Source of the DNA: Thermoplasmata archaeon
GTDB taxonomy: Archaea; Thermoplasmatota; E2; DHVEG-1
DNA length: 46,610 bases
NCBI GenBank assembly: GCA_020054475.1
Contig: JAHWGJ010000012.1
Coordinates: forward strand, 1-46,610
Reading direction: 5' to 3'
Shown here one piece after another: positions 36,058-45,734 of this stretch. Under the pieces are notes generated by a model. It was not told the origin of the DNA. It worked only from the letters and a program-made list of their open reading frames with translations, and did not search any database. Position 1 is the stretch's first letter, and the number at the start of each line of letters is the position of its first letter. Position numbers and translations under genes: made by a program.

Positions 36058-37056
36058 TTAGTTAAATTTTAAATATTCCATTATTTCAATATTATTAACT
36101 ATCTCTTTCTGATTGTTAATGGAGATATATCCTTTATTTTGTACATGGTATCTCCAGTAAGGTGCAGATAATACGCTGCTAAAATGAATATTTTTTACTT
36201 TTATTTCTATTTCAGCTTTTATTTCATTATTTCTTATTGTTTCATCTATTATTAATTTAAAATTTGTAGGCATTTTGCGACGATGATCTTTAATATATTT
36301 ATTTGTTTGAAAATGGATCTTTTTTGGATTTATATTATAGTATGAGTCCTGCTCTTTGCTTATTATTGCTAATAAATCTTGTTTATTTGATTTTTTTATT
36401 ACATTTGCCCATACAATATTATAATTTTTACTTCTAATTTTTCCCCAATACCATGCTTTGCCATAGGTTAATGCAGATAAAAAACTATAATTCCAGTTAT
36501 GATCATGATATCCTATTCCTTCAACGATCATTTTTTTTCCTTTTATTGTTATTTCACCTATTACCTCTGCTTTTGGTAAAGAAACTGTCCAACTCTCAGC
36601 ATTTGTTTCAATTTTAAATCCCTTTGTCAATCCTTTAAAAAATAGATTTATTTTAATATCGTTAATATTATAATTTATTTTATAGATCCATTGTTGTTTA
36701 TCTTTAAATTTATAATTATCAAATTCTATTATTGGATTATTAAATAATTTTATAATAGGAAATTCCTTTGATGTCTTAAAATTTTTTAATAAAAATCTTT
36801 TTCTTTTTTCTATTTCTAATATTCCATTATTATAGATTTCAATAAATGGAGATACTATTCCAATTTTTTTCCGGGATATTACTCTAAATCCAATATGTAT
36901 GCTATAATTATTGTTAAAAATCGCATCAAAATACCACCATTCAGCTGATATACGTTTTGGTGAGCCATGAAAAGCATCATCAGCTGGTGTTATATTTTCT
37001 ACTATATTGATTTTTTCACCCTTAGGTTTGTAATAATATAAAAATGTGATACTATT
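36058..37056 (-). CDS. CrtC/AttH-like hydratase-family protein (lipocalin-like), no conventional start codon
   Basis: The frame is open from 37056 to TAA at 36058, 332 codons. Two hallmarks of the CrtC/AttH family (carotenoid 1,2-hydratases and relatives) are present: SAEWWYFDAIF at about 36945-36910 and EGIGYHDHNWNYSF near 36520. Members have two lipocalin-like barrels and, in CrtC, add water to the end of a carotenoid without oxygen. No ATG, GTG or TTG precedes the EWWYFD motif. The only one, TTG at 36630, would leave 190 residues and lose the first barrel. GGGTGA at about 37016-37021 lies before ATC (37011) and ATA (37005), either of which may start translation. Alternatively an 8-A run at the end of the upstream gene hides a frame change. 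Confidence 0.65.
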   Translation of the reverse strand, partial: NSITFLYYYKPKGEKINIVENITPADDAFHGSPKRISAEWWYFDAIFNNNYSIHIGFRVISRKKIGIVSPFIEIYNNGILEIEKRKRFLLKNFKTSKEFPIIKLFNNPIIEFDNYKFKDKQQWIYKINYNINDIKINLFFKGLTKGFKIETNAESWTVSLPKAEVIGEITIKGKKMIVEGIGYHDHNWNYSFLSALTYGKAWYWGKIRSKNYNIVWANVIKKSNKQDLLAIISKEQDSYYNINPKKIHFQTNKYIKDHRRKMPTNFKLIIDETIRNNEIKAEIEIKVKNIHFSSVLSAPYWRYHVQNKGYISINNQKEIVNNIEIMEYLKFN

Positions 37057-37072
37057 TCAGTGTTTCTTTTTT

Positions 37073-38086
37073 TTACATTGTTTTTGGCTGTAATATTGTA
37101 CCATGTAAAATTATATTTGATAATATAAAGCCTAATGCTGGAAAGAAAACTAATAGTCCTGCCCATGGATTTAATGTCATTAGTAGTATTGGTACTAGGG
37201 CAAAATTTATTATGTAGTGACTACCGATATATCTCCTTGCTTTCTTTCTCTCAAATCGTTTCATAAATAATAATTTATATGATAGCAAAAGCATCATAAA
37301 TGCAATTATTGCAATGATTATCCATTGAAAATATTTTAAATTTTGATTTTGATTAATGAATAATGTTAATATTAAATAGGGAATATAAATTAATATTACA
37401 TTTATTATTTGAAGAAAATATGCAACTATTTTGAAGATATTTGATACGAATAATTTTTTTTCAGTAACTCTTACGCCCATCATTATAGCTGCAGTTTTTA
37501 CTCCTTTTTTATAATCATTTTCAATATCTTTCATTCCGCCTGCTACTATCTGCATATATAGAACTTGTATTGATCCTAGTAAACATACCATCCATGCTAT
37601 GGTTGTAATTTCAAATATGTTTGTTGTTACTGTTGAAGCTCCATATAATATGAAAAAGAATACTCCTATCGCTACGAATATGTCCATAAATGGTAATTTT
37701 TTACTGGTTAGATCATATATTATTATGAAAAGAGCAGACATTGCTAGTATAAAAATTGGGTAAAAATTCATTGTATAATATGCTAAAATGATGGCTATTA
37801 GAAAGGCGACTGTTATTGATGCAACGGAAAAAATCCATGCCCTTTTAAGGGTAATAGTTCCGCTTATAAGTGGTCTATCGCTTATTTCTTTTGATGTTTT
37901 ATCAATTTTATAATCGATTACATCGTTAAATACAAATCCAAATGTATGGCCAAGAAAACCTATTATGAATAGTATTAATAATGTTAAAATATGATATTCG
38001 CCCATTGCGATTGCTCCCATTACGGGGGAGATCCCTGTTAGAACTGCATTGAATGAGCGTGATAGTTTAAGATATTCTCTTATCAT
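37073..38086 (-). CDS. UbiA-family prenyltransferase
   Basis: A 337-residue protein of about eight membrane helices with FNDVIDYKIDKTSKEISDRP then LISGTIT (about 55-81), and MQIVAGGMKDIENDYKKGVK as the second motif. It is a paralogue of the genes at 32768 and 33872. It leads a minus-strand run into the CrtC-like gene (about 16 bases or more away) and the second reductase. Haloarchaeal lycopene elongase is also a UbiA member, so a role in elongating a carotenoid-like chain is possible, but archaeal lipid synthesis is equally compatible. Confidence 0.8.
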   Translation of the reverse strand: MIREYLKLSRSFNAVLTGISPVMGAIAMGEYHILTLLILFIIGFLGHTFGFVFNDVIDYKIDKTSKEISDRPLISGTITLKRAWIFSVASITVAFLIAIILAYYTMNFYPIFILAMSALFIIIYDLTSKKLPFMDIFVAIGVFFFILYGASTVTTNIFEITTIAWMVCLLGSIQVLYMQIVAGGMKDIENDYKKGVKTAAIMMGVRVTEKKLFVSNIFKIVAYFLQIINVILIYIPYLILTLFINQNQNLKYFQWIIIAIIAFMMLLLSYKLLFMKRFERKKARRYIGSHYIINFALVPILLMTLNPWAGLLVFFPALGFILSNIILHGTILQPKTM

Positions 38087-38220
38087 TTTAAATGTTGGGA
38101 AATATAATTAGAATAAAAAACCATCGATTTTTAAGGATTATAATTTTTTTTTAATATATAGTAAAGTATGTATATGTAATTTCTATTGCGGATTTTAAAT
38201 TAACTTGGGGAATAATTATA

Positions 38221-39198
38221 ATGTCACATAAAAATATGAAGAATATTCTTGTAACTGGTGCTGTTGGACAGATAGGGTCTGAATTAACATTAGCTTTGAG
38301 GGAAAAATTTGGTAATGATAATGTACTTGCAACTGGTAGAAAAACTAAACCTAGTGATGTATTATTAAATTCAGGTCCATTTGAATTTATTGATATTGCG
38401 AATCAGGATACTATTGAAAAAGTAGTAAAAGAGTATGATATTGATACAATATATAATATGGCAGCGATTCTTTCAGCTGTTGGTGAGAAGAATCCGCAAT
38501 TATGTTGGAATGTAAATATTAATGGTTTATATAACATATTTGACTTGGCAATAAAATATGATATGGCACGTGTTTTTGTTCCAAGTTCAATTGCTGTTTT
38601 TGGTCCTCAGACACCGCGTATTAATACTCCTCAGGATACAATTTTGAAGCCAACAACGATGTATGGGGTTTCAAAAGTAGCTGGGGAGCTTTTAGGAGAT
38701 TATTATTTTAAGAAATTTGATATTGATGTTAGAGGTCTTCGCTACCCTGGAATTATAAGCAGCGAAACTTTACCGGGGGGCGGTACTACTGATTATGCTG
38801 TAGAAATATTTTATGAGGCAATTAAGAATAAAAGATATACTTGTTTTGTTAATGAGAAAACGATATTACCTATGATGTATATGCCTGATTGTATTAAAGC
38901 TTCGATTGATATCATGGATGCAGATATTACTAAATTACAACATCATAGTGATTTTAATATTTCAGCTATGAGTTTTTCTGTAGGTGAATTAGTAAAAGAA
39001 ATTAAGAAACACATTCCTGAATTCGAATGTAAATATAAACCAGATTTTAGACAAGATATTGCTGATTCATGGCCTCAGTCAATAGATGATTCTATTGCAC
39101 GTAATGAATGGAATTGGAAACCAAGGTATGATTTAACTGAAATGACTAAAGACATGATAGAAAAGTTATCTAAACGATATGATGAAGGTACTATGTAA
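38221..39198 (+). CDS. tdh: L-threonine 3-dehydrogenase, epimerase-like (SDR) type
   Basis: The 325-residue protein is an extended short-chain dehydrogenase. The NAD motif is ILVTGAVGQIGSELTLALRE at about 8-27; FVPSSIAVFGP and MYGVSKVAGELLGDYY (Tyr and Lys of the catalytic YxxxK) follow at about 117-165. The pattern GLRYPGIISSETLPGGGTTD, and TILPMMYMPDCIKA later, match the archaeal and bacterial SDR-type threonine dehydrogenase rather than a sugar epimerase. It oxidises L-threonine to 2-amino-3-ketobutyrate with NAD. GGGGAATAATTATA precedes the ATG. The aldolase gene follows 64 bases later. Confidence 0.85.
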   Translation: MSHKNMKNILVTGAVGQIGSELTLALREKFGNDNVLATGRKTKPSDVLLNSGPFEFIDIANQDTIEKVVKEYDIDTIYNMAAILSAVGEKNPQLCWNVNINGLYNIFDLAIKYDMARVFVPSSIAVFGPQTPRINTPQDTILKPTTMYGVSKVAGELLGDYYFKKFDIDVRGLRYPGIISSETLPGGGTTDYAVEIFYEAIKNKRYTCFVNEKTILPMMYMPDCIKASIDIMDADITKLQHHSDFNISAMSFSVGELVKEIKKHIPEFECKYKPDFRQDIADSWPQSIDDSIARNEWNWKPRYDLTEMTKDMIEKLSKRYDEGTM

Positions 39199-39262
39199 TA
39201 AATTATCATAAAGTTTTTAGATGTCTAATTATATTCAATAACGTTAGGTAGGTTGAGGTTTA

Positions 39263-40369
39263 ATGCAAGAATTGAGAGAAATTAAGAATGATGATACTGT
39301 TGTTATTAATAAAATTCATAATTATTTAGGCGAGGAAGCAAATTATCTTTTTAATCACAAATGTGAAAAAATTTTAAAGGCTAAATTACATCTTCCAGGT
39401 CCTGATTTTATTGATGAAACCTTTATTGATTCTGATAGGAATAGTCAGGTATTGAGAAATTTGAAATCAGTTTTTAATCATGGTCGTCTTAGTGGTACAG
39501 GTTATCTTTCAATTTTACCTGTTGATCAAGGAGTTGAACATTCAGCTGGAGCATCTTTTACACCAAATCCTGATTATTTTGATCCAGAGAATATAATTAA
39601 ATTAGCTATTAATGGAGGTTGTAATGCCGTTGCTTCAACTCTTGGTGTTTTAGGATCAATTTCTAGGAAATATGCTCATAAGATTCCTTTTATTGTTAAA
39701 ATAAATCATAATGAACTTTTAACATATCCTAATAATTTTGATCAGATAATGTTTGCAAGTGTTGATCAAGCTTGGAATCTTGGCGCTGCTGCAATAGGGT
39801 GTACTATCTATTTTGGTTCCCCTGATTCAAATAGACAAATTGAAGAAGTTAGTCGTGCTTTTAGATATGCTCATGAAATTGGAATGGCTACAGTGTTATG
39901 GTGTTATCTAAGAAACCCTTCTTTTAATGTTGAAAATAATAATTATCATAGTTCAGCGGATCTAACGGGGCAAGCTAATCATTTAGGGGTTACAATTGAA
40001 GCTGATATAGTTAAACAAAAATTACCTACAATAAATGGTGGTTACGTCGTATTAAATAAAGGTGATCTAAGTTATGGTAAGTGGGATGAAAGGATTTATA
40101 CAGAGTTATCTTCTGATCATCCTATTGATCTTACAAGGTATCAGATTGCTAATTGTTATATGGGTAGAATTGGTTTAATTAATTCTGGTGGTTCTTCTGG
40201 TGAAGATGATTTTGCGCAAGCTGTTAGAACCGCTGTAATTAATAAACGTGCAGGTGGAACAGGTTTGATTTCTGGTAGGAAGGCATTTCAAAAACCGATG
40301 GAATCTGGTATAAAACTTTTAAATGCTATTCAGGATGTTTACTTGTGTGATGAAATCAGTATAGCATAA
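39263..40369 (+). CDS. fba: Class I fructose-bisphosphate aldolase (DhnA/FbaB type)
   Basis: The 368-residue protein matches the long FbaB form. [20 protein letters not shown] at about 90-109 starts the TIM barrel, [12 protein letters not shown] holds the likely Schiff-base Lys (about 251), and [16 protein letters not shown] near 310-325 binds phosphate. It cleaves or forms fructose 1,6-bisphosphate in glycolysis and gluconeogenesis. Many archaea have a shorter version of about 260-280 residues; this one resembles the 350-residue bacterial FbaB. GGTAGGTTGAGGTTTA precedes the ATG. Confidence 0.88.
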   Translation: MQELREIKNDDTVVINKIHNYLGEEANYLFNHKCEKILKAKLHLPGPDFIDETFIDSDRNSQVLRNLKSVFNHGRLSGTGYLSILPVDQGVEHSAGASFTPNPDYFDPENIIKLAINGGCNAVASTLGVLGSISRKYAHKIPFIVKINHNELLTYPNNFDQIMFASVDQAWNLGAAAIGCTIYFGSPDSNRQIEEVSRAFRYAHEIGMATVLWCYLRNPSFNVENNNYHSSADLTGQANHLGVTIEADIVKQKLPTINGGYVVLNKGDLSYGKWDERIYTELSSDHPIDLTRYQIANCYMGRIGLINSGGSSGEDDFAQAVRTAVINKRAGGTGLISGRKAFQKPMESGIKLLNAIQDVYLCDEISIA

Positions 40370-40370
40370 C

Positions 40371-40395
40371 AATAACATATTTTTTTTATGTTATT
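40371..40395 (+). terminator. Hairpin just after the aldolase gene
   Basis: AATAACATA, seven T, then TATGTTATT form a perfect 9-bp stem starting 2 bases after the aldolase stop codon. It is a plausible end of the tdh-aldolase transcript. Confidence 0.4.
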
Positions 40396-40468
40396 GATAA
40401 ATAAATTTATAATTATCATTCTGATTACAAAATTGGATGCGTATTCTTCTAAAAAATGGTGGGAATGA

Positions 40469-42409
40469 ATGTCAAAAATAACTGCGTTGGATCTTGCAAA
40501 AAATCAAAAAGAAATATCTGTTGCTGAGTTTTTTGAGAGAAATAAACATATTCTTGGCTTTGGGAATTCAACAAGAGCTCTTCTTACAAGTATAAAAGAA
40601 GGAGTTGATAATAGTCTTGATGCTTGTGAGGAGGTTAATATACTCCCTGATATTTATGTTGAAATTTCTAATCATGAGGATGGCGAATGCAGGGTAATAA
40701 TTGAGGATAATGGTCCTGGTGTTGTTAAGAAACAAATTAAACATATTTTTGGTAGATTACTTTATGGTTCAAGATTTCATGCGATTCGTCAGAGTAGGGG
40801 TCAACAGGGTATTGGAATTTCAGCTGTTGTGTTATATGGCCAGTTAACTACAGGTAAACATGCTACAGTAATTTCAAAGATCCAGGAGGATAGACCTGCT
40901 GCCGTACTTGAACTTGCTATTGATACTAATAAGAATCGCGCTGAGGTAATCAATCAAACTATTACTCATTGGGATAAACCATCTGGAACTCGGGTTGAAA
41001 TAAGTATTATTGCAGATTATAAGAGGGGTAAGAGATTTGTTTATGATTATCTTCAGAGTACTTCTATTGTTAATCCTCATGCTCAGATAACTTATAAAGA
41101 ACCGGATGGCGCTATTCATGTTTTTGAGAGAACTTCAGAAGTTTTACCTAGAAAATCTGTTGAGATTAAACCACATCCATATGGCATTGAACTTGGTACT
41201 CTTATTAAAATTGCTAAAAATTCTAAGAGTAGGAAATTGTCTTCTTTTTTAAAGACTGAGTTTTCTAGTATGGGTGATAGAACAGTTAATGTTGTATGTG
41301 AAGAAGCACAGTTGGAGAAAAATTTGAATCCTAAGGATATGACGCGAAATGAATTTCTAGCCATTCATAAGGCATTTAAGAAAGTAAAAATTATGTCACC
41401 TCCGACTGATTGTTTATCTCCAATTGGTGAAACATTAATTAAGAGAAGTTTAAAGCATGAGACAAGAGAGATATCTCCCGAGTTTATTATTACTGCCTCT
41501 AGACCAGCTGCTACTTATTCAGGTAATCCTTTTCAAATAGAGGCGGGTCTAGTTTATGGGGGTAATTTACCAAAGGATTCTTCGGTTAAGATAATGAGAT
41601 TTGCTAATCGCGTTCCTTTATTGTATCAGCAGGGTGGTTGTATAACAACTGAAGCTATTTCATCTATTGATTGGAGGCGTTATGGTCTTGAACAGAAATC
41701 GGGGAAGGGGATTCCATCTGGTCCTGCGATTTTTTTAATACATATGTCTTCTACTCAGATTCCTTTTACCTCTGAGAGTAAGGAGGCAATAGCTGATGTT
41801 TCTGAGATTGAAAATGAAATAAGACTTGCCTTAAGGATTTGTGCAAGGAAGGTTCAGCATCATATCCATAAAAAAGTTAGACGTAAGAAGACTAAAGAGA
41901 AATTTGAATTGATTACAAAAATTCTTCCCGAGATTGCTAATAAATCTTCTAAAATGTTGAATAAACCTGTTCCATCTTTGGAGGCTATTATTACTGAAAT
42001 TATGGATGTTGTTTGGATTGAGGATTTAATTGAGTATGAGAAAGTTAAATCAAATGATGTTAAACCTGTTCAGACGACCCTTATTGATGAAAAAATGGAG
42101 AAACATGGCGTGGGTGTTATTACTAAGAGTACTATAATGGTAGTGAATTATAAGCGTAAACCTCAGAAATTTAATTTATATGTATTGATTCCAGAGGATG
42201 CTGTTGTTGGAATGGTAGAGCCCAAACCTGTTAAAATTTCTGATAAATATATTAAATGGAATTTAGATGATATACCCTCTGCTGATAAGGTTGATATAAT
42301 TTTTGAATTAGCGGGTCTTGAAGAAGGTGATTTTGATGAGAATGATATTTATACAGAAGATATTAATCCTTCTTTTGTTATTGGTGCAGATAAATGGGAG
42401 GGTGATTAA
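40469..42409 (+). CDS. top6B: DNA topoisomerase VI subunit B
   Basis: The 646-residue protein has the GHKL ATPase motifs: [20 protein letters not shown] at about 34-53, [14 protein letters not shown] at about 77-90 and [17 protein letters not shown] at about 110-126. The H2TH and transducer domains follow ([17 protein letters not shown] region), and the tail has an added C-terminal domain. With subunit A it passes duplexes through a double-strand break using ATP, relaxing DNA during replication. GGTGGGAATGA precedes the ATG. Subunit A begins 2 bases after its stop. Confidence 0.95.
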   Translation: MSKITALDLAKNQKEISVAEFFERNKHILGFGNSTRALLTSIKEGVDNSLDACEEVNILPDIYVEISNHEDGECRVIIEDNGPGVVKKQIKHIFGRLLYGSRFHAIRQSRGQQGIGISAVVLYGQLTTGKHATVISKIQEDRPAAVLELAIDTNKNRAEVINQTITHWDKPSGTRVEISIIADYKRGKRFVYDYLQSTSIVNPHAQITYKEPDGAIHVFERTSEVLPRKSVEIKPHPYGIELGTLIKIAKNSKSRKLSSFLKTEFSSMGDRTVNVVCEEAQLEKNLNPKDMTRNEFLAIHKAFKKVKIMSPPTDCLSPIGETLIKRSLKHETREISPEFIITASRPAATYSGNPFQIEAGLVYGGNLPKDSSVKIMRFANRVPLLYQQGGCITTEAISSIDWRRYGLEQKSGKGIPSGPAIFLIHMSSTQIPFTSESKEAIADVSEIENEIRLALRICARKVQHHIHKKVRRKKTKEKFELITKILPEIANKSSKMLNKPVPSLEAIITEIMDVVWIEDLIEYEKVKSNDVKPVQTTLIDEKMEKHGVGVITKSTIMVVNYKRKPQKFNLYVLIPEDAVVGMVEPKPVKISDKYIKWNLDDIPSADKVDIIFELAGLEEGDFDENDIYTEDINPSFVIGADKWEGD

Positions 42410-42411
42410 AT

Positions 42412-43509
42412 TTGGTTAAAGATTATTCTAATGTTATTAAAAAAATTGATTCAATTGCTTCAAAGATTTATGATGATCTTCAGAAACCTGAAATACCATA
42501 CCTTAATCTTCCTACTCGTTCAAAGTCAAATATACAATTTGATGAGAAACTAAATGTCTGGAAATATGGTTCTAATCAAATTGAAAGATCAGCTAAATCA
42601 CTTGATGGAGCGATGATGCTTCTAAGAACAATGTATATGGTTGATTTTATTAAGCAGATGATTAAAGTAAAAAAATCATCAACACTAAGAGAAATGTATT
42701 ATATATCTGAAGGATGGGATCTTGGAAAGTTTCATTCTCAAAATGAATCAAATTTACTTGCAGAGGATTTAGAGGTTATCACAAGCTGTATGAGGGAGGA
42801 TTTTAAACTTCGACCTGAAGAAGATGGAGCAAGAGTTATCGGTAATCTTACAATTGAAGAATTAACTCGTAATAATCGTAAAAAGAAGATTCATTGTCAG
42901 GATGATGTTGGAGATTCTGGGTATACGATTCCTTATAACGTGGAATCTGAGAAAATCAATTTTAAGAGTATTGATGCTGATTTCATTATTGCTATTGAAA
43001 CCGGTGGTATGTTTGATCGTCTCGTTGAAAATAGATTTGATACTTCATACCGAGCGATTCTTGTTCATTTGAAGGGTCAACCAGCAAGATCAACTAGACG
43101 TTTTATTAAAAGAATGAATGAAGAGAGTAATATTCCTGTAGTGGTTTTTACTGATTGCGATCCTTGGAGTTTTAGAATATTTGCAAGTCTTTCATATGGT
43201 GCAATAAAAACAGCTCATATTTCAGAGTATCTTGCAACGCCTTCCTCTCAATTCCTGGGAGTTACTCCTTCAGATATTGAGAATTATAAGCTTCCAACTG
43301 ATGTTTTAAGTAGGGAGGATATTAAATCTTTAAAAAGTGAGCTTACTGATCCTAGATTTCAGGATCAATTCTGGAAGAATGAGATTAAACTTCAGTTGAA
43401 ACTTGGTAAGAAATCTGAACAGCAGGCTTTAGCGAAATATGGTCTAGATTATGTTACTGATACTTATCTACCTGAGAAATTAACTGAGATGGGAATGATA
43501 AAAAAATAA
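42412..43509 (+). CDS. top6A: DNA topoisomerase VI subunit A
   Basis: The 365-residue protein carries the catalytic Tyr in [18 protein letters not shown] at about residues 98-115 and the Toprim acids in [18 protein letters not shown] and [18 protein letters not shown]. It cuts both DNA strands and is the relative of Spo11. The start is TTG at 42412 with GAGGGTGATT placed just upstream within the end of top6B, so the pair is translationally coupled. Confidence 0.95.
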   Translation: MVKDYSNVIKKIDSIASKIYDDLQKPEIPYLNLPTRSKSNIQFDEKLNVWKYGSNQIERSAKSLDGAMMLLRTMYMVDFIKQMIKVKKSSTLREMYYISEGWDLGKFHSQNESNLLAEDLEVITSCMREDFKLRPEEDGARVIGNLTIEELTRNNRKKKIHCQDDVGDSGYTIPYNVESEKINFKSIDADFIIAIETGGMFDRLVENRFDTSYRAILVHLKGQPARSTRRFIKRMNEESNIPVVVFTDCDPWSFRIFASLSYGAIKTAHISEYLATPSSQFLGVTPSDIENYKLPTDVLSREDIKSLKSELTDPRFQDQFWKNEIKLQLKLGKKSEQQALAKYGLDYVTDTYLPEKLTEMGMIKK

Positions 43510-43526
43510 GCTTGTAACCAAAATTT

Positions 43527-43964
43527 TTAGAGCTCTTCTGGCGGTATCATTTGATTTCTAATTCTAAGTACACTCTCATTATTTATTTGAATATATGTTT
43601 TACTGAAAACACCGCCCTTTGAATCTTTTGGATTAGTATAAATATATACTTTTTTACCATGGAGTTTTTCAGGTTCAAATTCTTCAAATTCTATTATTTT
43701 TTCTGAGAAATAATATGTATAGATATAGTATAGAATTTCAATTACTGCGAAAATAAGTATAGTTATAATGCTGAATAACACCCAGTTTTCAAGTGATAAA
43801 TATGCCCAATTTGAATCCATTTCATTAATTATTATCCCTGCAGCTACTATAATGATCCAAAGAAGTAATATTATTGATAAGAATATAAATAATCTAGATA
43901 TTATTTTAAATAAATGAATGGGATTATCCACATTTTTCTCTGAATTTTCCTTTTTTTTATACAT
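43527..43964 (-). CDS. Small membrane protein, function unknown
   Basis: The 145-residue protein has two predicted membrane helices (about 24-49, ISRLFIFLSIILLLWIIIVA, and 63-85, WVLFSIITILIFAVIEILYY) followed by a soluble tail of about 55 residues (EFEEFEPEKLHGKKVYIYTN). No family is recognised. It converges on top6A with a 17-base gap and lies downstream of the metalloprotease genes on the minus strand, but a 130-base gap separates them, so shared transcription is uncertain. Confidence 0.6.
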   Translation of the reverse strand: MYKKKENSEKNVDNPIHLFKIISRLFIFLSIILLLWIIIVAAGIIINEMDSNWAYLSLENWVLFSIITILIFAVIEILYYIYTYYFSEKIIEFEEFEPEKLHGKKVYIYTNPKDSKGGVFSKTYIQINNESVLRIRNQMIPPEEL

Positions 43965-44096
43965 AATAATCTTTAATCTATTTCTTTAAATACTTTTTTA
44001 TTTGAGAAAATATATGATATATGAGGATTTAAAACTTGTTGAATAAAATATTAATAAGAAGTATAAATGTTTTAAAATTTGGTTTTTTAAATTTTT

Positions 44097-45644
44097 TTAG
44101 AACCATTGTTGTTCAAACCAGGATAAATCTATTCTTTCCCAGTCATCAAAGTCGTTTCTTCCTCTTGAGCCATCTGAGTAATCCACAATTTTATACATGT
44201 ATCCATAGTTCATATTACTTTTATATGGCCTCCATTTCCACCAGTCTATCTGCCATGGGTAGTAGCTATCTGTATCATGACCGCCTATTGGGTTAAATCC
44301 AAATGTATGACCGCATTCATGCATATACGCACTTGCAAATACGGTCTCTAGATTAAGGAACGGTATTCTTGCTTTTTTGAACATATGTTTAGCTGATATC
44401 TGATATGCATTTGCATTAAATATAAATCCGGGGAATCTTGCTGAATTGTATATAACGAGTCCATAGTGGAATACTCCTCTTCGCCAGTTATTATCATCAT
44501 TATGTAAAAAATAATCTGTGAAATATCCTCTTAATTCATCATCATCTGTGCTGTTGTCAAATGGTATCATGTCTCCTCCGCCCATATTTCCATCATCAAT
44601 ATGGTAAACCATGTTTCTCCTGTTGAATGCTGTGGTTATTAATTCTTTGGATTCTTCTGGTAGTATACTTATTTCTCCATTTGGTCCTGTTTCCATCTGA
44701 TCAAGTTCAACAAATACATCCCTTCTAAACGGATCTGATCCCCATTGTGATGTTAGGTATTCTTCATAATTGGTTAATGAATCTTTATCTGGATCTAGAT
44801 TTTTATGATCATTAAAGGTTGAGTCTGTGTAAATCCATCCATGTTCAAATTCATCATCATGGTGATGAGAATCAATATAATATCCCCATTTGTATTCCCA
44901 TTCTATTGGGATATCATCGTTGTCTAAATCTTCTCCCCTGTTATCTATTTCAGGATCTGTCTGAAAAATATTTGTTTCCGTCCAATATGGTATGTTGTCA
45001 CCATCGTAATCGGTTTGGTATATATCAAACCAGAGTTCACAATCTCGCTCTTTATCATATATACTTCCATCATCGCATCCATTTAATCTTCCATAGCCGC
45101 TTGGATCTGTTGCGAATGCCATATTTGCTATTGAATCATCGCCGAACCAATGACCTGTTTTTATGCTATATATTAATTCTACGTCGTAAGAATCTCTTAA
45201 AATATTATCTGAGTATGATGTGCTTATATCACATATTTTATTTAACCCTAGATTCCAGTCATATAATTGTATTGTTATGTTTACGAATTCTTCATCATCT
45301 GGTACATCAAGTGTTGCTTTAAAATCTGGATTATATACATATTTTTTATTGATATATTTTTGACTTTTGAATTTCTCATTATTTATGGTTATTTGTACAT
45401 AGAAATCTGGTTTTGAATGTTTATCTATTGTTTTTTCTTTGTTTAGTTGTGGTTCTTCTTTTTCTAGTGATCTTATTTTTTGGATTTCTACTGTGACTTC
45501 AATGTTTGTTAGTGGATCAAAATCTTCTATTTGGTTTGTCTCTTTTGTTTTTTCTATTGTTTTTATTGATGATGCTGGTATATTGTTTGCTATTAAAACA
45601 ATAATTATTAAATATATTATCAATTTATATAAAATTTTTATCAT
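44097..45644 (-). CDS. Secreted metzincin-like metalloprotease with C2-like and calcium-repeat regions
   Basis: The 515-residue protein starts with a signal peptide (ILYKLIIYLIIIVLIANNIP). Residues about 50-160 look like a C2-type beta domain (DFYVQITINNEKFKSQ, NITIQLYDWN). Next comes an acidic Asp-rich stretch (DNRGEDLDNDDIPIEWEYKW, LDPDKDSLTNYEEYLTSQW) typical of calcium-binding repeats. The C-terminal half has HECGHTFGFNPIGGH: His442, Glu443 and His446 form a zinc HExxH, His456 may be the third ligand, and SNMNYG (Met478) fits a Met-turn. Metzincins normally have HExxHxxGxxH, so the third ligand is four residues later here. It is probably exported and degrades proteins. AGGAG precedes the ATG. 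A tandem paralogue follows at 45735. Confidence 0.65.
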   Translation of the reverse strand: MIKILYKLIIYLIIIVLIANNIPASSIKTIEKTKETNQIEDFDPLTNIEVTVEIQKIRSLEKEEPQLNKEKTIDKHSKPDFYVQITINNEKFKSQKYINKKYVYNPDFKATLDVPDDEEFVNITIQLYDWNLGLNKICDISTSYSDNILRDSYDVELIYSIKTGHWFGDDSIANMAFATDPSGYGRLNGCDDGSIYDKERDCELWFDIYQTDYDGDNIPYWTETNIFQTDPEIDNRGEDLDNDDIPIEWEYKWGYYIDSHHHDDEFEHGWIYTDSTFNDHKNLDPDKDSLTNYEEYLTSQWGSDPFRRDVFVELDQMETGPNGEISILPEESKELITTAFNRRNMVYHIDDGNMGGGDMIPFDNSTDDDELRGYFTDYFLHNDDNNWRRGVFHYGLVIYNSARFPGFIFNANAYQISAKHMFKKARIPFLNLETVFASAYMHECGHTFGFNPIGGHDTDSYYPWQIDWWKWRPYKSNMNYGYMYKIVDYSDGSRGRNDFDDWERIDLSWFEQQWF

Positions 45645-45734
45645 ATTAATTTTTTCTCCTAATAATTTTTTTATATTATTATATATTATAATTATATAAT
45701 ATAATAAATTACATAATATATATAATTTTAATTA

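Noticed and set aside
44819-45322. 167-codon open frame opposite the first metalloprotease gene
   Set aside because: It is the complement of a protein with a signal peptide and conserved domains; the His/Leu/Cys-rich product looks like a shadow frame.
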